In this document: positions 23,516-32,641 of the stretch, piece by piece
Layout: each line of letters begins with the position of its first letter
Position numbering within the stretch: position 1 is the first letter of the stretch
NCBI GenBank assembly: GCA_965219175.1
Contig: CBDCNI010000001.1
Location: forward strand, 744,001 to 808,000
Length of the DNA: 64,000 nucleotides
Direction of reading: 5' to 3'
Source of the DNA: JBBPZK01 sp965219175
GTDB lineage: Bacteria; Actinomycetota; Rubrobacteria; Rubrobacterales; Rubrobacteraceae
Notes under the pieces: generated by a model
Seen by the model: the letters and a program-made list of their open reading frames with translations, nothing else
Database searches by the model: none
Told to the model about the DNA's origin: nothing
Translations under genes and position numbers: made by a program

Positions 23516-23761
23516 TTGGAGACATCGGCAAAAGAAGGCGGAAGGCTCATATATAAAGAGCATGACCGTATCTCTATCCCGCAAGACATACCGGAACTCG
23601 GGGTCGAGAAAGGCGCCGAGGGGGTTGTGAAGTCGCTCGACTACGCTGACAACAACGTCCGCGCCTCCGTGGTCGTCACTTACTCGACCAATCAGCCGCG
23701 CGGGTTGGTGAACGTGCAACTCACCCCGGAAGAGAAAGTCTCCTCCTACACCCTCGTGTAG
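23516..23761 (+). CDS. Small protein, DUF4926-like (81 aa)
   Basis: The core YKEHDRISIPQDIPELGVEKGAEGVVKSL resembles DUF4926-type small beta proteins (D-x-P-E-x-G-L-x-x-G-x-x-G-x-V). TTG 23516 has GGGAGG 5 bases upstream. A hairpin ATCGGGT/ACCCGAT (23479-23503) abuts the ribosome site. Function unknown; some DUF4926 genes sit beside toxin-like genes. Confidence 0.55.
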   Translation: METSAKEGGRLIYKEHDRISIPQDIPELGVEKGAEGVVKSLDYADNNVRASVVVTYSTNQPRGLVNVQLTPEEKVSSYTLV

Positions 23762-23764
23762 ATG

Positions 23765-24247
23765 CTAACCCGGCAACAGGTACGAGAGCGCTTTCCATGC
23801 GTGCGGCAGCAGAGAAGATTGCACAATTGGCAAGAGAGACACAATCGCCCCCGCGAAGCAGAGAAGGGAGAGGCTATAGAACCGCGAGACGTTCTTTTCC
23901 CACCTCTGTCTCCACCTGAGATCCTGGCGGGAGTGGATCTCCTGGTTGGAACGTCTCTTGAGCCAAATTGCACCATCCTTTTCTAACCAGGCTGCTATCG
24001 CGGCCAGAGTCATAAGCACCGGAGTTTGCCACGGAAAAGTAGACTCGTAATGAGAAACAAGAACAGCGGCGGTTATTGCCGCCAGGGACGTAAACAGCGC
24101 GGCTCTCATTACCGCTGTTTCCGTCAAAGCCAGGACGGGATCCTCTTTATCGTGTCCGCTTAGTTTATCTGACAAAGGTAAACCTCCCAATACTCGACTT
24201 CCGATTCCTAGAATTGTACGGGGACCAGTCTTAAATCCATCACCCAT
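23765..24247 (-). CDS. Small membrane protein of unknown function (160 aa)
   Basis: Three likely membrane helices: AVMRAALFTSLAAITAAVLV (about 45-65), TPVLMTLAAIAAWL (74-88), SLSLLCFAGAIVSLLPIV (125-143), with a basic loop between the second and third. No recognisable domain. The ATG at 24247 has no ribosome site, so the start is uncertain. Convergent with the preceding small gene, 3 bases apart. Confidence 0.5.
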   Translation of the reverse strand: MGDGFKTGPRTILGIGSRVLGGLPLSDKLSGHDKEDPVLALTETAVMRAALFTSLAAITAAVLVSHYESTFPWQTPVLMTLAAIAAWLEKDGAIWLKRRSNQEIHSRQDLRWRQRWEKNVSRFYSLSLLCFAGAIVSLLPIVQSSLLPHAWKALSYLLPG

Positions 24248-24315
24248 TTGGGCTGCTAGAAAGGTCTGGTTGGAGAGACTAGCATCTATGTAAAGACATT
24301 GTCAGGAGGCCGAGC

Positions 24316-24538
24316 ATGGAAGCCTGTTACATAATCGACGAGTCCGGCAAGCGCCGGAGTGTAATCCTGAGTATCGAAGAATACGAAAAGCTGCTCGAAA
24401 GCCTTCGAAGACCTGGAGGACTTGCGGGCCGCGGACGAGGCGCTGTGCGAAATAGAGCGTGGCGAGGACGAGTTGGTCCCGTGGGAGCAGGTCAAGGGTG
24501 AGATCGGTTCGGAGCATGAGGAGCGCAAAGGTTCTTGA
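24316..24538 (+). pseudogene. Frameshifted RelB/Phd-type antitoxin with toxin remnant after it
   Basis: The first frame gives MEACYIIDESGKRRSVILSI then EEYEKLLES, a typical antitoxin N-terminus. At about 24402 one extra base shifts the frame; the +1 frame continues FEDLEDLRAADEALCEIERG and ends VPWEQVKGEI... with TGA at 24536-24538, the usual end of such antitoxins. The following 24541-24590 reads RIVYHVDDEG in one frame, like the last strand of a RelE toxin, then breaks. A dead toxin-antitoxin locus. Confidence 0.7.
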
Positions 24539-24596
24539 ATTGCCGTATCGTCTATCATGTAGACGATGAGGGTTCCTTACGTGGCGCCGGGAGACC

Positions 24597-24851
24597 ATGA
24601 GGTTCAGCGAGCACTTCGAAGAAGATCGCAGGGACCAGCCGGACCGGAAGCGAATTTCGCTTTCGATGTGCGAGCAAGCTGTAAGGAACCCGGTGGTCTC
24701 GGGGCCTGATCGGGAAGGCCGGTTTGCTTACTGAGGATACGTGGAGAGCGAGGATCGTTACTTGAAGGTTATAGTGGGGGCAGACGAAGGAGGAAATAGT
24801 CACCGCATACTTCGACCGGGGTTTCAGGCGGAAGATGAAGGGTTATCGATG
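24597..24851 (+). pseudogene. Broken DUF4258-like gene
   Basis: ATG 24597 opens MRFSEHFEEDRRDQPDRKRI, continuing SLSMCEQAVRNP...GRFAY, where TGA (24732-24734) replaces an expected TGG; the frame continues GYVESEDRYLKVIV. A later single-base slip moves the family ending KEEIVTAYFDRGFRRKMKGYR to another frame, whose TGA overlaps the DUF2283 ATG. DUF4258/RelE-like genes are often paired with DUF2283, so a toxin-like partner has been inactivated by two mutations. Confidence 0.6.
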
Positions 24852-25076
24852 AAGATTATATGCAGAAGAGAGAGCGATACCATGCGGGTTACGCTTAAGC
24901 CGGACGCTCGCTACGCGGAGTCGGAGGAGATAGCCTCCGGCGTGGTCGTAGACTTCGACGAGGCGGGCAACGCCATTTCACTGGAAGTCTATGATGCGGC
25001 CGGCGAGAAGGTGGACCTCTCGAAGCTGGAAGTCGAAGGCTTGCTGGAGTACCCGAAGGCCCAGGCTTCATCTTAG
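24849..25076 (+). CDS. DUF2283 family protein (probable orphan antitoxin-like partner)
   Basis: 75 residues: MKIICRRESDTMRVTL, EEIASGVVVDFDEAGNAI, LEVYDAAGEKVDLSKL is the DUF2283 pattern. Function unproven; the family is commonly found downstream of DUF4258 genes. ATG 24849 overlaps the original stop of the broken upstream gene (ATGA). It is intact while its partner is not. Confidence 0.75.
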   Translation: MKIICRRESDTMRVTLKPDARYAESEEIASGVVVDFDEAGNAISLEVYDAAGEKVDLSKLEVEGLLEYPKAQASS

Positions 25077-25141
25077 ATCTTAGGGATGGAACTGGATAAG
25101 ATGGTTGAGAATCTGTTTGTGGACGGGAAGGAGACCGCGTG

Positions 25142-28100
25142 ATGACGGATGCGTTCTCGCGGCTGCAGGAACTGCTGCGCGAGCTTTTCCAGTTCGACAA
25201 TAAGGACCTGGACTTCGGAATCTACCGCATCATGAACCATAAGCGCGGCGCGGTAGAGGAATTTATCCAGGACGGTCTCGCCAAAGCGGTGGACGATGCG
25301 CTGCGAGGCGGTGCGGTGGACCGGCAGGCGGATCAAGCCGAAGAGCTGCGCCGCAAGACCGATCAGGTGAAGGAGAACCTCGGCGAGTACGCCGTAGATT
25401 CTAAAGGCGAGTTGGACGAGCGTTACCACGATACCCGTATCGGCAAGGAGTACCTGGAGGCACGCTCCGGCGCGGGGGATCCCGTAGACCTGGAGGAGTT
25501 GAAGGCTACGATCTTCAACCACGTCTACACATTTTTCTCCCGCTACTACGATAACGGCGACTTCCTCTCTAAACGGCGCTACTCCTGGCGGCAGAAGTAC
25601 GCCATCCCGTACAACGGCGAGGAGGTCCACTTGCACTGGGCGAACGCCGACCAGTACTACATAAAGACAGGCGAGCACTTCACCGACTACAGCTACAAAG
25701 CCCCGGACGGCGTTACCGTCGACTTCGAGCTTACGAGCGCCGACACCGAGCAGAACAACGTGAAGGGCGACAAACGCTTTTTCGTCCCCCGCCCGAAGGA
25801 GGCGTCCTATGACGAAGAGGGCCGCACCCTGACAATTCCCTTCGAGTACCGGCCACTGGTCGCGAAAGAGGAGAAAGCCTACGGCGCGCGCAACCAGCAG
25901 GAGAAGGTGATCTCGGAGGCCACGGAGCGGTTGCCCGCCCGGTTCGGGAAGCAGCCGGACGCCCTGGCTGCCCTGATCTCCGAGAAGCGCCGGAACGCGA
26001 AGGGCGAGCCGGTGAGCCTGCTGGAGCATCACCTGCGCCGCTACACCCGGCGCAACACCTCGGACTTCTTCGTCCACAAGGACCTGAAGGGTTTCCTGGA
26101 TGGGGAGCTCGACTTCTACCTCAAGAACGAGGTGCTCGACGTAGACGACCTGGAGAGGTGGGGGCCGGATCGCTCCGAGAGCTGGTTCGAGGTGATGCGG
26201 GCCGTCAAAGGCGTGGGACGGAGCATCATCGCGTTCCTGGCCCAGATCGAAGACTTCCAGAAGAAGCTCTTCGAGAAGAAGAAATTGGTCGTCGCCGCCG
26301 GATACTGCCTCACCCTGGACCGCGTGCCCGAGGAGCTGTACGAAGAGGTCACCACCAGCGACGCCCAGCGCGAGGAGTGGGTGCGCCTCTTCGCCATAGA
26401 CGAAATAGAGGAGAACATCACCACGCCCGGCTACACCAAGCCGCTGACGCTCGACTTCCTGAAAGTAAACCCGCATCTGGTACTCGACACGAAGCACTTC
26501 GGCGAGGACTTCAAAGACCGGCTGCTGGCAAGCATCGAGGACCTGGATGGACAGCTCGACGGGCTCCTGGTCGAGAGCGAGAACTTCCAGGCGCTAAACC
26601 TGCTGCAAGAGCGCTACCGGGAACAGGTCAAGTGCATCTACATAGATCCGCCGTACAACACTGGCGGCGGCGACTTCATCTACAAGGATAGCTACCAGCA
26701 TTCAAGTTGGATGAGCATGATGGAGAACCGGCTACGTTTGGGGTGCGAGATGCTAGGCGCTAAAGGTGTCGCCTTTGTAAGTATCAACGACAATGAACAA
26801 GCGAATCTGAAGCAATTAATGGACCTTGTATTCGGAGGAGATAATTTCCTAGCAAGTGCGGCGTGGCAGAAAGTGTATAGCCCAAGAATGGATGCGAAAG
26901 GTTTTAGTGAGGATCACGATCATATTCTTGTTTACGGTCCATCAGTTTCACACATTCCTTTTAGTCAGAATACGAAACAGTTCAATCGTGTCGATTCAGC
27001 AACGAGGCGAGCTTATCGTCGAAGGTCGTTACGGAAAGAAGGTTCAAACTCCCGTAGGGAGGATCGTCCTAACCTTTTCTACGCTATCTTGGCTCCCGAC
27101 AAATCTTTTCTCTACCCTATACGTCCCGACGGAGTAGAAGGATGTTGGAGAGTAAACGAAAAACGATATGAAGATATGTTGCAGGACGATCTAATTGAAT
27201 GGGTTGAGACAGAGCGTGGCTGGCAAGTATATGTAAAGCAATTCCTTTCAGAATCTGCGACTCGGCCTCCGAGCACTATCTGGTTACATGAAGAGGCGGG
27301 ACACAATCACGAAGCAACGGAGATTCTCAAAGACCTTCTCGGTAGTAAAGCCTTTAGTAATCCTAAGCCCACGGCACTGATAAAGTACATACAAGCAATT
27401 TCTGGTGTTGCTGGCGATGGTGTGACGCTAGACTTCTTCGCCGGCTCCGGCACTACCGGGCATGCGTTGATCGAACTGAACCGCGAGGACGGCGGCGACC
27501 GGCGGTACGTGCTGGTGGAGATGGGGGAGTATTTCGAGTCGGTACTCAAGCCGCGCATACTGAAGGTGATCTACTCGAAGGACTGGAAGGACGGAAAGCC
27601 CGTCTCCCGCGAGGGCGCGAGCCACGCCCTCAAGTACATAAACTTGAGTCCTACGAGGACACCCTGGACAACATCGCCTTCACCCACGAGAAAGAGGGCC
27701 AGGAGGCGCTGGAGCTGTACGGCGACGACTACCTCCTCCGCTACATGCTCGACTTCGAGACGCGGGACAGCGCCTCGCTCCTGAACGTCGAGAAGCTCGC
27801 GGCGCCCTTCCGCTACGGGCTGCGCCTGCAGGCCCCAGGCGGCGAGAAGCGCCCGACTCCCGTGGACCTGCCGGAGACCTTCGCGTACCTGCTCGGGATG
27901 CGCGTCCGCACCCGCAAGGCGCACCACGACGGCGACCGGCGCTACCTCCTCTACCGGGGCGAAACGCCGGAGCGGGGCGAGGTCGTCGTCATCTGGCGCG
28001 ATACCGAGGGCTGGACCGAGGCCGACTACGAGCGCGACGAGCAATTCGTCCGGGAACAGGGACTAGCCAACGGCGCGGACGAAGTCTTCGTCAACGGCGA

Positions 28101-28164
28101 CTCCTTCATCCCGGAGGCCCGCCCGCTGGAAGCCGTCTTCAAAGAGCGGATGCTCTCGGAGTAG
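25142..28164 (+). pseudogene. Type III-like adenine methyltransferase (Mod), single frameshift
   Basis: Large Mod-type subunit: N-terminal domain beginning ELFQFDNKDLDFGIYRI, motif IV IYIDPPYNTGGGDFIY (about 500), INDNEQANL, motif I LDFFAGSGTTGHALIELN (about 765). The frame breaks near 27644-27648: after HALKYINL one base is missing, and the next frame resumes exactly as ESYEDTLDNIAFTHEKEGQE and runs through YLLRYMLDFETRDSASLLN to TAG 28164. The lost C-terminal part is about 170 residues. This may be a true mutation, phase variation or an assembly error. Bases 26690-27430 (target-recognition region) are clearly AT-richer. ATG 25142 overlaps the stop of an 18-codon ORF (25086-25142). Pairs with the 28853 subunit. 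Confidence 0.85.
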
Positions 28165-28182
28165 GACTGACGTAGCCGTCGC

Positions 28183-28217
28183 TTGATTTGTCATATTGCT
28201 CATGACATAATACGACA
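28183..28217 (+). promoter_or_regulatory. higBA promoter, leaderless, operator in spacer
   Basis: TTGATT (28183-28188), exactly 17 bases, CATAAT (28206-28211), 6 bases, GTG 28218. The spacer contains the inverted repeat GTCAT-N7-ATGAC (28190-28206), the probable HigA operator. Confidence 0.6.
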
Positions 28218-28508
28218 GTGATAAAGAGCTTCAAAGACAAAGAGACTCAGAAGCTCTTTATGGGACGCGGATCCAGGGCGGTTTCGGGGGAGGCGGTGCG
28301 TCGAGCCCGGATCAAGCTGGCGCTGTTGGATCAGGTCGAGGACGTCGAGGAGTTGAAGGCGCCGCCGGGAAACAGGCTTCACAAGTTGAGCGGGAACCGG
28401 GAAGGACAGTGGGCGATAAGCATCAATGACCAGTACCGCATATGCTTCCGCTTCGATAGCGAAGCTGGAGACGCTTACGACGTGGAGGCCACGGACTATC
28501 ACCAGTAG
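28218..28508 (+). CDS. higB: HigB-family mRNA interferase toxin
   Basis: 96 residues: IKSFKDKETQKLFMGRGSRA, LDQVEDVEELKAPPGNRLHKLSG, WAISINDQYRICFRFD is the full HigB/RelE pattern. Ribosome-dependent mRNA cleavage. Toxin precedes antitoxin, as in classical higBA. The GTG has no ribosome site and lies 6 bases after a -10 box. The pair is located between the two subunits of the restriction system. Confidence 0.92.
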   Translation: MIKSFKDKETQKLFMGRGSRAVSGEAVRRARIKLALLDQVEDVEELKAPPGNRLHKLSGNREGQWAISINDQYRICFRFDSEAGDAYDVEATDYHQ

Positions 28509-28518
28509 AGGAGAACCC

Positions 28519-28848
28519 ATGGGCGACTGGACAGAAGAGATAATGAGCGAGGAGAGGGTACACCCCCCCGTACATCCCGGTGAGGTGCTGCGCGAGGAGT
28601 GGCTTGTGCCGCTCGGCATGAACGCGAACCAGCTTGCCGGGGCCCTGGGCGTAGACCGCCAAAAAGTCTACGATATTGTGAACGGCAAGCGTGGAGTTTC
28701 CGCGGAGATGGCCCTAAGGCTCGCGCGTTGGTCCGGGATGAGTCCCCGCTTCTGGCTGGGGCTCCAGGAGCACTACGACCTGGAGGTAGCCAGAGATCGG
28801 GTTGGGTACGAGATCGAACGCCAAGTACACCCACTCTCCAAGGCGTAG
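28519..28848 (+). CDS. higA: HigA-family antitoxin (XRE type)
   Basis: 109 residues: VHPGEVLREEWLVPLGMNANQLAGALGV, then a helix-turn-helix ending VNGKRGVSAEMALRLARWSG, then SPRFWLGLQEHYDLEVAR. It binds HigB and represses the pair. ATG 28519 follows AGAGGAG by 5 bases. Its stop is 4 bases before the start of the helicase-nuclease gene, so HigA and Res are likely on one transcript. Confidence 0.92.
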   Translation: MGDWTEEIMSEERVHPPVHPGEVLREEWLVPLGMNANQLAGALGVDRQKVYDIVNGKRGVSAEMALRLARWSGMSPRFWLGLQEHYDLEVARDRVGYEIERQVHPLSKA

Positions 28849-28852
28849 CGGG

Positions 28853-31800
28853 TTGGCGAGGAAAGACCTCAACCTGGAGAAACGGCTCGTCCTGCACGCC
28901 TGGATGAACGACCTCTTCGGCTACGGGAGCACGCGCGAGTTGCTGGACGACCTGAAATGGTCTGACGAGAGCTTCGACGGCGAGGGGCGCAGCGGCGTCC
29001 TCTACCGTCTCCGCTCCCGGAGCGACAAGCTGAAGATAACGCTCGACGATCTGGAGCGCTACGACTCAAACGTCCGGCAACGTCTGGACACCATAAACCG
29101 CCACCGCGCCGAACCTATCACCCTGCGCTACTTCCAGCACCTCGCCGCCCTCTACACCGAAGTTTTCCTGGACCGGCGCTTCTCCGACCCCGGCGCGCTG
29201 CTCGCCGACCTGAACAGCTTCGCCGGAAGGTTGGAGGAGCCGTTGGCCTTCGCGGAAGATGACCTGGACAAGCTGGCGTTCTGGATGGCGACGGGGAGCG
29301 GCAAGACGCTTCTTATGCACCTCAACTACCTCCAGTTCCTGCACTATAACCGGGAGCCGCTGGACAACGTGCTGCTCATTACGCCAAACGAAGGGCTAAC
29401 CGGGCAACACCTGGAGGAGCTGCGGCGCTCCGGCATCCCGTGCGAGCGATTCTCAGCCGGGGAGAGCGGTCTCGGGTTCGCGTCGAACGACGTGGTGAGG
29501 ATCGTCGAGATCACCAAGCTCAAGGAAGAGAAGAAGGGCGAGGGCGTCTCCGTGGATGTGAGCGCCTTCGAGGGGCGGAACCTGATCCTGGTGGACGAGG
29601 GACACAAGGGCGCGGCGGGCGGCGACGACGCTAAAGCCGCCAGAGCCTGGCGTCCTCTACGAAACCGGCTCGCCGAGGAGGGCTTTACCTTCGAGTACAG
29701 CGCCACTTTTGGGCAGGCCGTGCAGGCGTCCAAGAGCGAGGAGCTGGCTACGGAATATGGTAAGGCCATCCTCTTCGATTACTCCTACCGGCACTTTTAC
29801 GAGGATGGCTACGGCAAGGACTTCCGCGTCCTCAACCTCAAACGGCAGACAGACGAGTATACGGACCTTCTGCTTCTGGGAAACCTCCTCTCTTTCTACC
29901 AGCAGAGCCGCTACTACGGCGAGCGCCGCCAAGACCTCGCGCCCTACAACCTGGAGCCGCCGCTCTGGGTCTTCGTGGGCTCAAGTGTTACCAAGGAACG
30001 CGGCGACGTGTACACCGTTACCCGCTTTCTACAGCGGTTCCTAAAGGACGAGGGTGGCTGGTCGGTGGACACCATAGAGAAGCTCCTGAACGATAGTACC
30101 CCGCTGCGGGACGGCGACGACCGTGACGCTTTCGCCGGACGTTTCGACTACCTGAAAGAGAAAAAAGAGAAGGGGTGGGAGATCTTCGAGGGCGTGTTGC
30201 GCGAAGTCTTCCACGCCGGAGCGGGTGGCGCGCTGCACGTCGCGGATATCAAAGGCTCCGACGGTGAGTTGGGGCTCAAGGTCGCCGGCGCGGAGCGGTA
30301 CTTCGGGCTCATCTTTATCGGGGACACGAGCAGGTTCAAGAAAGCTCTCGGTGAGGAGATCCCCGGCGCGGTCGTGGAGGACGACACTTTCACCGGAAGC
30401 CTGTTCGGGGACATAGAAAGAGAAGACTCGCGGGTAAACGTACTCATCGGGGCGAGGAAATTCATCGAGGGATGGTCGAGTTGGCGGGTGTCCAACATGG
30501 GTTTGCTCAACATCGGCAAGAGCGAGGGGTCCCAGATCATCCAGCTCTTCGGGCGCGGAGTGCGGCTCAAGGGCCGGGATTTCTCGCTCAAGCGCAGCTC
30601 CGCTTCGGTCACCACGGAGAAACCTCCGGAGCACCTGGATCTTCTGGAGACGCTCAACATCTTCGCGGTGCAGGCCAATTACATGGCCGAGTTCAAGAAA
30701 TACCTGGAGCGCGAGGGCGTGGACCCCGAAGGATACGAAGAGATACCTTTCCCCATCCGCCGCGAGGAAGCCTTTCTGGACGAGGGTCTCCTGTACCCTA
30801 CGGTGCCGGAAGAACTGGAGTTCCCGAAGAAAGTCCGCTTTTCGCTGCACGAGCACGAGGACGTAAAAGTCAGCCTGGACCTCTCGACGAAAGTAGAGAG
30901 CACGCGGATGGCGAACGGCGGCGTCTCCACCGCCACCGCAAAGGCCGGGGAGGAGCGGAGGATCGACGAACGCCATCTCTCGATGCTCGACTGGGCCGGC
31001 ATCCACCAGGACCTGCTGGAGTACAAAAAGAGCAAAGGCTACGGCAACCTCCTAATTCCACCGGACGCTCCCCGGCGCATCCTGAAGAAACAGGACCCCG
31101 CGCCCGTCTACAGCCTGATGGCGGACGAGTCGCTGGTCGAGCCGCGGAGCTTCGCCGGGCTCGGAGAACTCCGGGACGCGGTGCAGTCCATCCTCCAGAA
31201 GTACGTGGACAGGTTCTACATCGCCCACCAGAAGCGCTGGGATACGGAGAACATGGTCCTACGGGAGATGATCGGCGGACATTCCAATTTCTCCGACTAT
31301 ACCGTGAAGGTAAGAGGCTCGGAGAAAAGGCTCATAGAAGAGGTCAAGGAACTGGCGAGCCGGATGGACGGCGACGCCGGCAGCCTGCCGAACGTCTTCT
31401 TCGACCGCCACCTCTACCAGCCGCTACTAAAAGATCTCGGCGACGAGGTAAAAGTCTCGCCCGCCGGGCTGGAGCCAAGTGAGGAGAAGTTCATCGCGGC
31501 CCTAAAGCGCCACTCCAGCGGGATGGATGGTGATGAAAAAGTTTTCTTGCTGCGTAACCTGAGCCGGGGTAAGGGTGTCGGTTTCTTCGACACTGCGGGT
31601 TTCTATCCGGACTTCATCCTGTGGGTAAAGTACGCAGACGGTTCTCAAAAAGCGGTCTTCGTGGAGCCGCACGGCATGCGAAACGACAACCCACCGCCCA
31701 AGAACGACAAAGTAGAGTTGTACCTGGCTCTAAGAGACCTCTCCGACCGCATCAGCGGAAGAGAGGACCAGGATATCTTCCTCGACTCCTACATAGTCTC

Positions 31801-32641
31801 CGCCACACCCTACAAAGAACTGAACGAGAAGTGGGGTGGGGGCTGGGCGCGGGAGGATTTCGCCAGAAAGCACGTCTTCTTCGAAGATGAACTGGACGAT
31901 AGGATCCCCGCGCTTCTAGCCCCGAGAGATGGGTTGGAGAGTCGCATCTCCGCCTCCTACCCATACCCTTTAGCCCACGGCTTCCGGGCGTTGATCGAGC
32001 AAGGCCGTCCTGCGGAGCTTTACCACGAGCAGCTACGCTTCGCCGAGAACCTGCTGGCGTACCTCGCATCGGTGTCTCTGGCGCTGTTAAAAGAAGAGGA
32101 TCGCGAAAAGGCGAACCTGGAACTCAAGAAAAAGTGGTCCGGTGGGATCTCACCCGGCGACTGGAAAGACATAGTCCAGCGGTGCTCGAAAGTCTTCGCC
32201 GGCTACCGGGACATTCCGCTCGCCACAGCCATCTACAAGCTGAAGATCGGCTCCGAGAAAAAGGGATTCGGCAGGGATGTGATCGAACTGATCCGGGAAA
32301 AGAACGACTATAAGCACGACCGAGGCCCGAAGGAGCCTGGGATGATAACAAATGCCTCCAACGAAACGCGGGAGAAGCTCCGGCGATGCCTGGAGGCCCT
32401 GTCTTTTCTGGCCGACTATCCACCCACGGCTCCAGACAACCGGCCGCCCGGAGATGACCCACTGTATCCGTTCGTGGTGTCCTCGACTTGTCCCCGGTGC
32501 GAGGCTGTGGAAACCTACTTCGTCGATGCCTGGGACCGGAGAAGGAACGTGGCCCGGATGAAGAGCTTCGAGAAAGGTCACACCTTCGACAGCGAAGATG
32601 TCTCGGAGACCCTGGCGGCGTGGACCGCCGACGAAGCCTAG
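28853..32641 (+). CDS. Type III-like restriction subunit (SF2 helicase-nuclease)
   Basis: About 1262 residues. Helicase motifs: Walker A FWMATGSGKTLLMHL (about 145), ILVDEGHKGA (DEGH box, about 245), YSATFGQ, and motif VI IIQLFGRGVRLKG (about 565). A nuclease-like segment FYPDFILWVKYADGS...VFVEPHG (about 930) has PD and E but EPH where PD-ExK enzymes have ExK, so cleavage is uncertain. The C-terminus adds a helical region with REKNDYKHDRGP and a CPRC zinc-ribbon-like half site. It would translocate DNA and cut with the Mod subunit at 25142-28164, which is frameshifted. TTG 28853 lies 4 bases after higA; no ribosome site is obvious. The end overlaps argF tail to tail by 4 bases. Confidence 0.85.
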   Translation: MARKDLNLEKRLVLHAWMNDLFGYGSTRELLDDLKWSDESFDGEGRSGVLYRLRSRSDKLKITLDDLERYDSNVRQRLDTINRHRAEPITLRYFQHLAALYTEVFLDRRFSDPGALLADLNSFAGRLEEPLAFAEDDLDKLAFWMATGSGKTLLMHLNYLQFLHYNREPLDNVLLITPNEGLTGQHLEELRRSGIPCERFSAGESGLGFASNDVVRIVEITKLKEEKKGEGVSVDVSAFEGRNLILVDEGHKGAAGGDDAKAARAWRPLRNRLAEEGFTFEYSATFGQAVQASKSEELATEYGKAILFDYSYRHFYEDGYGKDFRVLNLKRQTDEYTDLLLLGNLLSFYQQSRYYGERRQDLAPYNLEPPLWVFVGSSVTKERGDVYTVTRFLQRFLKDEGGWSVDTIEKLLNDSTPLRDGDDRDAFAGRFDYLKEKKEKGWEIFEGVLREVFHAGAGGALHVADIKGSDGELGLKVAGAERYFGLIFIGDTSRFKKALGEEIPGAVVEDDTFTGSLFGDIEREDSRVNVLIGARKFIEGWSSWRVSNMGLLNIGKSEGSQIIQLFGRGVRLKGRDFSLKRSSASVTTEKPPEHLDLLETLNIFAVQANYMAEFKKYLEREGVDPEGYEEIPFPIRREEAFLDEGLLYPTVPEELEFPKKVRFSLHEHEDVKVSLDLSTKVESTRMANGGVSTATAKAGEERRIDERHLSMLDWAGIHQDLLEYKKSKGYGNLLIPPDAPRRILKKQDPAPVYSLMADESLVEPRSFAGLGELRDAVQSILQKYVDRFYIAHQKRWDTENMVLREMIGGHSNFSDYTVKVRGSEKRLIEEVKELASRMDGDAGSLPNVFFDRHLYQPLLKDLGDEVKVSPAGLEPSEEKFIAALKRHSSGMDGDEKVFLLRNLSRGKGVGFFDTAGFYPDFILWVKYADGSQKAVFVEPHGMRNDNPPPKNDKVELYLALRDLSDRISGREDQDIFLDSYIVSATPYKELNEKWGGGWAREDFARKHVFFEDELDDRIPALLAPRDGLESRISASYPYPLAHGFRALIEQGRPAELYHEQLRFAENLLAYLASVSLALLKEEDREKANLELKKKWSGGISPGDWKDIVQRCSKVFAGYRDIPLATAIYKLKIGSEKKGFGRDVIELIREKNDYKHDRGPKEPGMITNASNETREKLRRCLEALSFLADYPPTAPDNRPPGDDPLYPFVVSSTCPRCEAVETYFVDAWDRRRNVARMKSFEKGHTFDSEDVSETLAAWTADEA

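Noticed and set aside
25073..26497. Minus-strand frame of 474 codons opposite the Mod gene
   Set aside because: Leu/Val-rich shadow typical of third-position GC bias; no family features.
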